Below are positions 48,608 through 56,547 of a stretch of 64,000 nucleotides of DNA, piece after piece. The position numbers were made by a program, and so were the translations under genes. The notes under the pieces were generated by a model, which did no database searches, had not been told where the DNA came from, and saw only the letters and a list, made by a program, of their open reading frames with translations. The DNA is from Nonomuraea jiangxiensis (GTDB lineage Bacteria; Actinomycetota; Actinomycetes; Streptosporangiales; Streptosporangiaceae), in NCBI RefSeq assembly GCF_900099965.1, contig NZ_FNDJ01000004.1, forward strand, positions 124,001-188,000, in the 5' to 3' direction. Within the stretch, counting starts at the first letter, position 1; every line of letters begins with the position of its first letter.

Positions 48608-49684
48608 ATGAGGGTGGTCCTCGCCGGTGGCGGGACGGCCGGGCACATCGAGCCCGCGCTCGCCCTTGCGGACGCGCTGCGGCATCTTGACCGGAGCGTC
48701 GGCATCACCTGCGTGGGCACCGAGCGCGGGTTGGAGACGCGGCTCGTGCCTGCCAGGGGCTACGAGCTGGAGCTGGTGCCGGCCGTGCCGTTGCCGCGGG
48801 CGATCACCCCGAGCCTGCTCACCGTGCCGGGCAGGCTGGCGGGCGCGATCAACGCCATGGCCGGCGTCTTCGACCGGGTCAAGGCCGACGTCCTGGTCGG
48901 CTTCGGCGGCTACGTGGCGACCCCCGCCTACCTGGCGGCCAAGCGGCGCGGCCTGCCGATCGTCGTGCATGAGGCCAATCCCCGCCCCGGCCTGGCCAAC
49001 CGGCTCGGCGCGCGGCTCACCGACCACGTCTTCAGCGGCTTTCCCGACAGCACGCTGCCCAGGGCGGAATACATCGGCACCCCGCTGCGGCGCGAGATCG
49101 TCACCCTCGACCGGCTGTCCACGGGTGACAAGGCGCGCTCCTGGTTCGGGCTCGAGAACGACCGGCCGACGCTGCTGGTGTTCGGCGGCTCGCGCGGCGC
49201 CATGTCGATCAACCAGGCGGCGCTCGCCGCCGCGCCCGTGCTACGCCGGGCGGGCGTGCAGGTGCTGCACGTGCTCGGCCCGGACAACACCGTCGACCGG
49301 GAGCCGCCGCCCGGCGACCCGCAATACGTGCTGCTGCCCTACGTCGACCGCATGGACCTCGCCTACGCGGCCGCCGACGTGGCGCTGTGCCGCAGCGGGG
49401 CGCTGACGTGCGCGGAGCTGACCGCCGTCGGGCTGCCGGCGGCCTACGTGCCGCTGCCGCACGGCAACGGGGAGCAGCGGATCAACGCCGAGCGCATCGC
49501 GCGCGGCGGGGGCGGCATGGTGGTCGACGACGCCGATTTGTCACCTGATTGGATCATCCAGAACGTGCTGCCCATCCTGCACGCCCCCGAGCGGGTCGTC
49601 ACCATGTCGGAAGCCGCCTCCCGGTTGGGGCGCAAGGACGCCGATATCATGCTTGCCAGGAAAGTGTTGGAGATAGCCCGATGA
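48608..49684 (+). CDS. murG: Lipid II synthase MurG (GlcNAc transferase)
   Basis: A 358-residue GT-B glycosyltransferase that adds GlcNAc to lipid I. It shows VVLAGGGTAGHIEPALALADAL, VGFGGYVATPAYLAA, VVHEANPRPGLANRL, VFGGSRGAMSINQA, and LPHGNGEQRINAERI at the UDP-GlcNAc site. ATG 48608 lies 8 bp after AGGGAG. GTG 48599 would overlap that site. The stop overlaps murC by ATGA. Confidence 0.95.
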   Translation: MRVVLAGGGTAGHIEPALALADALRHLDRSVGITCVGTERGLETRLVPARGYELELVPAVPLPRAITPSLLTVPGRLAGAINAMAGVFDRVKADVLVGFGGYVATPAYLAAKRRGLPIVVHEANPRPGLANRLGARLTDHVFSGFPDSTLPRAEYIGTPLRREIVTLDRLSTGDKARSWFGLENDRPTLLVFGGSRGAMSINQAALAAAPVLRRAGVQVLHVLGPDNTVDREPPPGDPQYVLLPYVDRMDLAYAAADVALCRSGALTCAELTAVGLPAAYVPLPHGNGEQRINAERIARGGGGMVVDDADLSPDWIIQNVLPILHAPERVVTMSEAASRLGRKDADIMLARKVLEIAR

Positions 49685-51078
49685 GTCTCGTCAAGCTGGT
49701 CGATCCCATCGCCGTCGCGGATCTGGGGCGGGTGCACTTCATCGGCATCGGCGGGTCGGGCATGTCCGGCATCGCCCGCATCCTGCTCAAGCGCGGCGTC
49801 CGCGTGACGGGCAGCGACGCGCGCAGCTCCGAGCTGGTCACCGAGCTGCGGGAGCTGGGCGCGACCGTGCACATCGGGCACGCGGCCTCCCACATCAGGG
49901 ACGTCGACACCGTGGTCGTCTCGACCGCCATCCGCGACTCAAACCCGGAGCTGGGCGAGGCGCTCAAGCAGGGCCTGCGGATCATCCCGCGGGCCGCCGC
50001 GCTGGCCTCGGTCATGGCAGGGCGTACGGCGGTCGCCATCGCGGGCACCCATGGCAAGACCACCACCACCTCCATGCTCACCGTGGCGCTGCAGAAGTCC
50101 GGCGCCGACCCGTCCTACTGCGTGGGCGGCCAGCTCGTCACCACCGGGCTCGGCGCCGACGACGGCCAGGGCGGGGTCTTCGTGGCCGAGGCCGACGAGA
50201 GCGACGGCTCCTTCCTCATGCTCGCTCCCGACATCGCCGTGGTGACCAACGTCGAGGCCGACCACCTGGACAACTACGGCGACCCGCGGGCCGTGCACGA
50301 CAGCTTCGCCCGCTTCGCCGAGCGGGTCGGCTCGCTGCTCGTCGTCTGCGCCGACGACCCGGGCGCGGCCGAGCTGGCGGCCAAGGCGCGAGAGCGGGGG
50401 CTGCGGGTCAGGACGTACGGCGTCGCGGGCGAGGACTACCGCGTGAGCGGGGTCAGGCCCGACGGGTTCGGCACGGTGTTCGCCATCGAGGGCAGGGGAA
50501 ACGTGCGGCTGGCCGTTCCCGGGGCGCACAACGCGCTCAACGCCACCGCGGTGATCGCCGTGGCCGACGAGCTGGGGCTGCCGTTCGAGGAGATCAGGCA
50601 GGGGCTGGGGGCGTTCACGGGGGCCAAGCGGCGCTTCGAGGCCAAGGGCGAGGCCGGCGGGATCGCGGTGTTCGACAGCTACGCCCACCACCCGACCGAG
50701 CTGACCGCCGACCTGCGGGCCGCGCGTGACGTGGTCGCCTCCTACTCCGGCAGCGGGCGGGTCATCGCGGTCTTCCAGCCGCACCTCTACTCGCGCACCC
50801 GCTACTTCGCCGACGAGTTCGGGGCGGCGCTGGGGCTGGCCGACGAGGTGATCGTGCTCGACGTCTACGGCGCCAGGGAGGATCCCGAGCCCGGCGTGTC
50901 CGGCGCGATGGTGGCCGAGCGGGTGCCGCTGCCCGAGGGACGGGTGTCCTACGCGCCGGACCGCGCTTCGGTGCCGGGGCTGGTGGCCGAGCGGGCCCGG
51001 CCCGGGGACATCGTGCTCACCATGGGCGCCGGCGACGTGACGGAGCTCGGCCCGCAGATCGTCGCGCGCCTTTCCTGA
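49681..51078 (+). CDS. murC: UDP-MurNAc:L-alanine ligase
   Basis: A 465-residue Mur ligase: VHFIGIGGSGMSGIARIL, P-loop IAGTHGKTTTTSML, VAEADESDGSF, NVEADHLDNYG, FDSYAHHPTEL and FQPHLYSRTRYF. It performs the first amino-acid addition to UDP-MurNAc. ATG 49681 is at the murG stop. The upstream frame lies in murG and is not used. Full length. Confidence 0.97.
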   Translation: MSLVKLVDPIAVADLGRVHFIGIGGSGMSGIARILLKRGVRVTGSDARSSELVTELRELGATVHIGHAASHIRDVDTVVVSTAIRDSNPELGEALKQGLRIIPRAAALASVMAGRTAVAIAGTHGKTTTTSMLTVALQKSGADPSYCVGGQLVTTGLGADDGQGGVFVAEADESDGSFLMLAPDIAVVTNVEADHLDNYGDPRAVHDSFARFAERVGSLLVVCADDPGAAELAAKARERGLRVRTYGVAGEDYRVSGVRPDGFGTVFAIEGRGNVRLAVPGAHNALNATAVIAVADELGLPFEEIRQGLGAFTGAKRRFEAKGEAGGIAVFDSYAHHPTELTADLRAARDVVASYSGSGRVIAVFQPHLYSRTRYFADEFGAALGLADEVIVLDVYGAREDPEPGVSGAMVAERVPLPEGRVSYAPDRASVPGLVAERARPGDIVLTMGAGDVTELGPQIVARLS

Positions 51079-51184
51079 GGGCGTTCCCTGGCTCCGCCGT
51101 TGGGCGTGGCGTGCGGTGTTGGACCGTGCGGCGGCGTAGGTTCGGTGCCGACGTGTTGGGGCCCCGGATACGGGTGGGAGGGCG

Positions 51185-51853
51185 ATGAAGGCGCGGACGG
51201 CGTTCCTGGTGCTGCTCACGGCGGGAGTGGTGGGCACGGCCGCCTGGCTCGTGTTCTTCTCGCCCGTGCTGGGCGTGCGCTCGATCGAGATCGTGGGAAA
51301 TATCACAGTCCCGAGCGAGCGGATCAAGCAGCAGGCCGGCGTGGCCGATCTCCATCCCCTCGCCACGGTCAACCTCGCCGACGTCGAGACCCGGGTGCTG
51401 GGCATCAGGCAGCTCGCCACGGCCAAGGTCGACCGGTTGTGGCCGGGCACGCTCAAGATCGCGGTGGTCGAGCGGGAGCCGGTCGCCGCGATCGCGGCGG
51501 GGGGAAAGGTCGCGGTCATCGACAAGCAGGGCGTGGTGATCGAGGTGAAGAACTCGGTGCCGCCCCTGCTGCCGTTGCTCAAAGTGGACAACCCCGCCAA
51601 GGGCGATCCCGTCATGATGGCGGCGCTGCAGGTCGTCCAGGCGGTGCCGGACGTGGTCGCGGGCAAACTCCGGCAGGTGCGCGCCGGGACGGCGGAGGGC
51701 GTGACCCTGGAGCTGTCCGACGGCCGTACGGTGATCTGGGGCGGCCCCGACCGGTCTGAAGAGAAGTCCCGCCTTCTCGCGTCGCTCCTCAAACACGAAA
51801 AAGCGGTCACCCTGTACGACGTCAGCTCCCCGGACGTGGTGACCCTGAAGTGA
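51185..51853 (+). CDS. ftsQ: Division protein FtsQ (POTRA domain)
   Basis: A 222-residue bitopic protein: a short N-terminus, a membrane helix (about 5-27), a POTRA domain (VRSIEIVGNITVPSERI ... GIRQLATAKVDRLWPGTLKI) and a beta domain. It is a member of the FtsQLB divisome regulator. The N-terminal cytosolic part is unusually short for an actinobacterium, in contrast with the long FtsL and FtsI tails. ATG 51185 follows GGGAGGG. Confidence 0.9.
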   Translation: MKARTAFLVLLTAGVVGTAAWLVFFSPVLGVRSIEIVGNITVPSERIKQQAGVADLHPLATVNLADVETRVLGIRQLATAKVDRLWPGTLKIAVVEREPVAAIAAGGKVAVIDKQGVVIEVKNSVPPLLPLLKVDNPAKGDPVMMAALQVVQAVPDVVAGKLRQVRAGTAEGVTLELSDGRTVIWGGPDRSEEKSRLLASLLKHEKAVTLYDVSSPDVVTLK

Positions 51854-52033
51854 TCACGAGTGTCAGGGTCTGGCAACTGCGGGGCAAGGGCATCGCCCAG
51901 CCGGTGCGAGGCGGGGGTCGGACCGTGAGAGCCTGTAAGCCTGTGGTTGGACGGAGGAGTGCCCCGACCAGGCGCGACTGCGGAGCGAAACGGACAGCCC
52001 GCGACACGCCGGACGTGCTTGCGGCGCGGTTAG

Positions 52034-52150
52034 TTGACCCGCCTGGAGCGTAACTCCTACTGTCCGTATCAATCCTCAGGTTGACATAAATCTAAATCTC
52101 AACCTGAGGTTGAGAGTTACCCGAACTGAGAAAAAGCGGATCCAATCCGC
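52034..52150 (+). promoter_or_regulatory. ftsZ promoter and inverted-repeat leader
   Basis: TTGACC (52034-52039) and TACTGT (52058-52063), 18 bp apart, form a likely promoter. From 52074 there are three interlocking repeats: CCTCAGGTTGA (52074-52084) is a perfect complement of TCAACCTGAGG (52099-52109), while TCTCAACC/GGTTGAGA (52097-52104, 52108-52115) forms an alternative stem. A further GCGGAT/ATCCGC hairpin lies at 52136-52150. The two first stems exclude each other, as operators or RNA switches do. The remaining 51854-52033 shows no gene. Confidence 0.65.
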
Positions 52151-52188
52151 ACCGAATTGCAAGTCAACGAGCGGAAAGGCCCCTCGTC

Positions 52189-53670
52189 GTGGCAGCACCG
52201 CAGAACTACCTCGCGGTCATCAAGGTCGTCGGCATCGGCGGCGGCGGAGTGAACGCCGTCAACCGGATGATCGAGGAGGGACTCAAGGGCGTCGAGTTCA
52301 TCGCGATAAACACCGACGCCCAGGCGCTGCTGATGAGTGACGCCGATGTGAAACTCGACGTCGGCCGCGAACTCACGCGCGGACTGGGCGCGGGCGCCAA
52401 CCCCGACGTCGGCCGGAAGGCGGCCGAGGACCACCGCGAGGAGATCGAGGAGGTCCTCAAGGGGGCCGACATGGTCTTCGTCACCGCGGGCGAGGGCGGC
52501 GGCACCGGCACCGGCGGCGCGCCCGTCGTGGCCAACATCGCCAGGTCGCTCGGCGCGCTCACCATCGGTGTCGTGACCAGGCCGTTCAGCTTTGAGGGAC
52601 GGCGCAGGGCCTCGCAGGCCGAGGCCGGCATCGAGACGCTGCGCGACGAGGTCGACACGCTGATCGTGATTCCCAACGACCGGCTGCTGTCGATCTCCGA
52701 CCGGCAGGTGAGCGTGCTCGATGCGTTCAAGGCCGCCGACCAGGTGCTGCTGTCGGGTGTGCAGGGCATCACCGACCTGATCACCACCCCCGGTCTGATC
52801 AACCTCGACTTCGCCGACGTCAAGTCGGTCATGTCGGGCGCCGGCTCGGCCCTCATGGGCATCGGCCACGCCCGCGGCGACGACCGCTCGGTCGCGGCGG
52901 CCGAGATGGCGGTCTCCAGCCCGCTGCTGGAGGCCAGCATCGACGGCGCCCACGGCGTGCTGCTGTCCATCGCGGGCGGCTCCGACCTCGGCCTGTTCGA
53001 GATCAACGAGGCGGCGCAGCTCGTGTCCATGGCGGCCGCGCCCGACGCCAACATCATCTTCGGTACGGTCATCGACGACGCGCTCGGCGACGAGGTGCGC
53101 GTGACGGTGATCGCGGCCGGTTTCGACGACGTGCCGGCGCCGGCGGAGAAGCCGCTGCCGCGGCCGGCGAGCCGCCCCGCCGCGCCGCCGTCCGCGCCGC
53201 CCGTGTCCTCTCCCGCGCGGCCGAGCCTGTCGTCGCCCAGCGTGAAGTCCGAGCCGCCCCTGGCGCGCCCTGAGCCGCGCCCTGAGCCGCGCGACTTCCG
53301 GTCCGAGCCGCGTGCCGACTTCCGTCCGGAGCCGAGGCCCGAGCCCCGCCCTGAGCCCCGTCCCGAGCCGCTGCGAGCCGAGCCGCGCTCCGACTTCCGT
53401 CCGGAGCCGAGGCCCGACCTCCGGTCGGAGCCCAGGCCCGAGCCGGTGCGGCCGGTGGAGTCGGTGCAGCCGCCGGTGCCCCCCGCCCCGGATCCCGGCG
53501 AGGCCGTCGCCGACGAGCCGTCCGGCCCCGTCTCCATCCCCCGGCCCACGCCCGAGCCCGCCAACCCGCCCACGCCCATCACCTCCCGCATGTCGGAGCC
53601 CGCCAAACGTCCTCGGGTCGTCTTCGAGGAACAGGAAGAGGAGCTCGACGTCCCGGACTTCCTGAAGTAA
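52189..53670 (+). CDS. ftsZ: Cell division GTPase FtsZ
   Basis: A 493-residue tubulin homologue (usual 380-420). The GTPase core (1-318) has [15 protein letters not shown], the tubulin signature [14 protein letters not shown], and the T7 loop [13 protein letters not shown]. The linker (about 320-480) is long and built of [15 protein letters not shown] repeats. The end, LDVPDFLK, is the conserved C-terminal peptide that binds SepF and FtsW-type partners. GTG 52189 is preceded by GGAAAGG. Confidence 0.97.
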   Translation: MAAPQNYLAVIKVVGIGGGGVNAVNRMIEEGLKGVEFIAINTDAQALLMSDADVKLDVGRELTRGLGAGANPDVGRKAAEDHREEIEEVLKGADMVFVTAGEGGGTGTGGAPVVANIARSLGALTIGVVTRPFSFEGRRRASQAEAGIETLRDEVDTLIVIPNDRLLSISDRQVSVLDAFKAADQVLLSGVQGITDLITTPGLINLDFADVKSVMSGAGSALMGIGHARGDDRSVAAAEMAVSSPLLEASIDGAHGVLLSIAGGSDLGLFEINEAAQLVSMAAAPDANIIFGTVIDDALGDEVRVTVIAAGFDDVPAPAEKPLPRPASRPAAPPSAPPVSSPARPSLSSPSVKSEPPLARPEPRPEPRDFRSEPRADFRPEPRPEPRPEPRPEPLRAEPRSDFRPEPRPDLRSEPRPEPVRPVESVQPPVPPAPDPGEAVADEPSGPVSIPRPTPEPANPPTPITSRMSEPAKRPRVVFEEQEEELDVPDFLK

Positions 53671-53684
53671 GCCCGCCGCCTGAC

Positions 53685-53711
53685 GCCGCTCCCCGCTGGG
53701 ACGGGAGCGGC
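53685..53711 (+). terminator. Hairpin downstream of ftsZ
   Basis: GCCGCTCCC/GGGAGCGGC (53685-53693, 53703-53711), 9 pairs with a 9-nt loop, lies 15 bp after the ftsZ stop. There is no U-tract. It may attenuate transcription into yggS or protect the ftsZ mRNA. Confidence 0.55.
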
Positions 53712-53825
53712 GCCGTCGTGTGTGCAAGGGTGGAAGGTTCGGCCCGGGGGGGCAGAAAGGTGGCTGCTGTGCTGGAGGCGTGCGCAAGCCGTACGGACGG
53801 GCGCGAGGGTGAGGGGGAGAGGCAT

Positions 53826-54518
53826 GTGAGAAGCGACGAGATCGCGGCCGGGCTCGCCGAGGTCGACGCCCGCATCGCGGCGGCCTGCCACGCGGTGGGA
53901 CGCGATCGCGGCGAGGTCACGCTGATCGCCGTCACCAAGACCAGACCCGCCGAGGACGTACGGATCCTGTGCGAGCTCGGCGTGCGGGACATCGGCGAAA
54001 ACCGCGACCAGGAAGCCGCCCCCAAGGCCCACGAGCTGGCCGGACTGCCGCTGACCTGGCATTTCGTCGGCCAGTTGCAGACCAACAAGGTCCGTTCCGT
54101 GGTCGGGTACGCCGACGTGATCCACTCCGTCGACCGGCTCAGGCTCGTGGAGGCGATCAGCAAGGAGGCGGTCCGCCAGGGCCGCAGGATCGGCTGCCTG
54201 GTGCAGGTCGCGCTCGACGACGACCCCGCCAGGGGCGGCGCCCGCCCGGGCGACGTGCTCGCGCTCGCGGACGAGGTGGCGCTGGCCGAGGGCGTGTGGC
54301 TGGGCGGCGTCATGGCGGTGGCACCGCTGGGCGAGGAGCCGGCCAAGGCGTTCGCCCGGCTGCGCGATCTGGCGCTGCGCCTGCAGGAGCAGCACCCTCG
54401 CGCCACGATGATCTCGGCGGGGATGAGCGACGACCTCGCCGAGGCCGTCGCCTACGGCGCGACACACGTGCGGATCGGTACGGCGTTGCTCGGTCGTCGC
54501 AAGCCCTTCGTCAGGTAA
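53826..54518 (+). CDS. yggS: PLP-homeostasis protein YggS (YlmE)
   Basis: A 230-residue PLP-binding barrel protein without known catalytic activity that buffers pyridoxal phosphate. It shows VTLIAVTKTRPAEDV with the PLP Lys, DIGENRDQEAAPKAHEL, WHFVGQLQTNKVR, MISAGMSDDLAEAVAYGATHVRIGTA (split by the Asp pair) and a phosphate site. GTG 53826 follows GGGGAGAGG. Upstream in-frame codons are low complexity. The usual pgeF (ylmD) gene between ftsZ and yggS is absent. Confidence 0.92.
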   Translation: MRSDEIAAGLAEVDARIAAACHAVGRDRGEVTLIAVTKTRPAEDVRILCELGVRDIGENRDQEAAPKAHELAGLPLTWHFVGQLQTNKVRSVVGYADVIHSVDRLRLVEAISKEAVRQGRRIGCLVQVALDDDPARGGARPGDVLALADEVALAEGVWLGGVMAVAPLGEEPAKAFARLRDLALRLQEQHPRATMISAGMSDDLAEAVAYGATHVRIGTALLGRRKPFVR

Positions 54519-54657
54519 TGTCCCCTCAAGTGGGTGTGCAGGCCCATGATCAAGTAGAGGTCGATCAGCGGTGAGCTCCAGGGGGGTACGCCTACCGCCT
54601 CGGGACCCGGCGACGGACTCGAGCGAGTGCGACCATGAGCAGGAGGACGACGTAGCG

Positions 54658-55158
54658 ATGGCCGGCGCGATGCGCAAGATGGCGGTCTACCTCGGTCTCG
54701 TGGAGGACGACCGCTACGAGAGGTATGAGAGCTACCCGGACGACTACGCCTACGAGGACGAGGTGCAGCGGACCGGCGAGGAGCGCCCCGTGGCGGTCCA
54801 GGACCGCGACGACGAGGCCGACCCAGGAGTGCCCGCCCCCAGGCCCGCCACGACGATCCTGGAGCGCCGCACGACCGATCTGGCTCGCATCACCACCCTC
54901 CACCCACGGACGTACAACGAAGCGCGTACCATCGGGGAGCACTTCCGGGACGGCACCCCGGTCATCATGAATCTGACCGAGATGGTTGACAGTGACGCGA
55001 AACGGCTCGTCGATTTCGCGGCAGGTCTGGTCTTTGGCCTACATGGCAGCATTGAACGTGTTACCAACAAGGTGTTCCTGTTGTCCCCTGCCAATGTCGA
55101 GGTGACCGCCGAGGACAAGGCCCGAATCGCGGAGCGCGGGTTCTTCAACCAGAGTTAG
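54658..55158 (+). CDS. sepF: Division protein SepF
   Basis: A 166-residue FtsZ membrane anchor. It has an amphipathic N-terminus ([17 protein letters not shown]), an acidic Tyr/Asp-rich linker and the SepF beta-alpha core ([59 protein letters not shown]). In actinobacteria without FtsA, SepF tethers FtsZ. ATG 54658 follows AGGAGG at 54641-54646 (11 bp). Upstream in-frame codons lack the membrane helix. Confidence 0.94.
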   Translation: MAGAMRKMAVYLGLVEDDRYERYESYPDDYAYEDEVQRTGEERPVAVQDRDDEADPGVPAPRPATTILERRTTDLARITTLHPRTYNEARTIGEHFRDGTPVIMNLTEMVDSDAKRLVDFAAGLVFGLHGSIERVTNKVFLLSPANVEVTAEDKARIAERGFFNQS

Positions 55159-55238
55159 AGTCTCTGTATGTCTATCGCACCCAACCAGGTCTCACCGAGA
55201 CCGGGAGGGCACATCAGAAGTGGAGGCGCGGCCGGGCC

Positions 55239-55526
55239 GTGGGGATCGTGAGTCAGATCTTGGTCGTAGTCCTGTCTCTCTATTTGGTGCTGCTCATCGG
55301 CAGGATAATCTTCGAGACGGTGCAGGCTTTCGCCCGGCAGTGGCGACCGTCCGGCGTCGTCCTGGTGCTGGCCGAGGCCACATACACCGCTACAGACCCA
55401 CCTCTCAAGTTCCTCCGCCGTTTCATTCCTCCGCTCCGGTTGGGTACGGTGGCCTTTGACCTAAGCTTCACTGTGCTCTTCATCGTCGTGCTGATCCTGA
55501 TCCAGATCGCCGGGTCGCTGCGATGA
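55239..55526 (+). CDS. yggT: YggT/YlmG family membrane protein
   Basis: A 95-residue protein with two membrane helices (about 4-26 and 70-92) and the conserved YTATDPPLKFLRRFIPPLRLG loop. It is involved in envelope or division site organisation in relatives. GTG 55239 is 12 bp after GGAGG. GTG 55248 is an alternative, shorter by three residues. Standard position between sepF and divIVA. Confidence 0.9.
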   Translation: MGIVSQILVVVLSLYLVLLIGRIIFETVQAFARQWRPSGVVLVLAEATYTATDPPLKFLRRFIPPLRLGTVAFDLSFTVLFIVVLILIQIAGSLR

Positions 55527-55630
55527 GAGGGCCGGTGTGGCGCCGGTCGTGATCCAACTCGTGTCCGCGCTGAAGTGATTCGGGTTACCGTCCCTCCGGA
55601 CAGACTCCAAGCGCGCCAAGGAGACCAAAA

Positions 55631-56506
55631 ATGCCGCTGACGCCCGCTGATGTGCGGAACAAGCAGTTCAGTACCACCCGGCTGCGGCCGGGCTACGACG
55701 AGGAAGAGGTCGACGCCTTCCTCGACGAGGTGGAGGCTGAGCTCGACCGCCTGATCCAAGAGAACGAGGAGCTCCGCGCCAAGCTGGCCGAGTGCCTGCG
55801 CGGGAAGGTGCCGGGCGGCATGAACATGCCCATGGCCTCCGCCCCGGTCCAGGAGCAGCCCAAGCCCGAGATGATGGCGCCCCCGCCACCTCAGCCCGAG
55901 CCCATGCGGGCGCCCGAGCCGCCGCCGGTGCAGCAGCCGGTCCCCGTGGCCATGAGCATGCCTCCGGCCGAGGACAACATGGACACCGCGGCCCGCGTGC
56001 TCGCGCTCGCCCAGCAGACCGCCGACCAGGCCATCTCCGACGCCCGCCGGGAGGCGGACGACACGGTGACCCGGGCCAGGCGCGAGGCCGACGAGATCCT
56101 CACCAAGGCCCGCCGCCAGGCCGAGCAGGTCATCGGCGACGCCCGGGCCCGGGCCGAGACGCTGGAGCGCGACGCGCAGGAGCGTCACCGCCAGGCGATG
56201 GGCTCGCTGGTGCAGACCCGTGACGAGCTCGAGCGCAAGGTCGAGGAGCTGCGCAGCTTCGAGCGCGAATACCGCAGCAGGCTCAAGCTCTACCTGGAAA
56301 ACCAGCTCGCCGAGCTCAACGTCGCCGCCGAGGGCAGCGGTGGGTTCCCGGTGATGTCCGGTGGTCCGCAGGGTCAGGCTCCCGCCATGTCGCACGCCAT
56401 GCCGCAGAGCCAGCCGCCGCTCCCCGGGCCCCCCAGCCCGTTCGGTGGTGAGGCTCCGCAGGGCGCTTTCCCCGGTGGTGACGGTCCGCACAACGACCGC
56501 CGGTAA
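55631..56506 (+). CDS. divIVA: Polar growth protein DivIVA (Wag31)
   Basis: A 291-residue coiled-coil protein that marks curved membrane at poles and directs apical growth. The N-terminal lipid-binding domain is MPLTPADVRNKQFSTTRLRPG with YDEEEVDAFLDEVEAELD following, then a Pro/Met/Gln linker (62-118), a long coiled coil (120-225) and a disordered Pro/Gly tail. AAGGAG precedes ATG 55631. Typical of actinobacteria with tip extension. Confidence 0.95.
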   Translation: MPLTPADVRNKQFSTTRLRPGYDEEEVDAFLDEVEAELDRLIQENEELRAKLAECLRGKVPGGMNMPMASAPVQEQPKPEMMAPPPPQPEPMRAPEPPPVQQPVPVAMSMPPAEDNMDTAARVLALAQQTADQAISDARREADDTVTRARREADEILTKARRQAEQVIGDARARAETLERDAQERHRQAMGSLVQTRDELERKVEELRSFEREYRSRLKLYLENQLAELNVAAEGSGGFPVMSGGPQGQAPAMSHAMPQSQPPLPGPPSPFGGEAPQGAFPGGDGPHNDRR

Positions 56507-56547
56507 AGTAACCGGTCGCTAGGACCTGTCACTCGAAAGAGCCCCCT

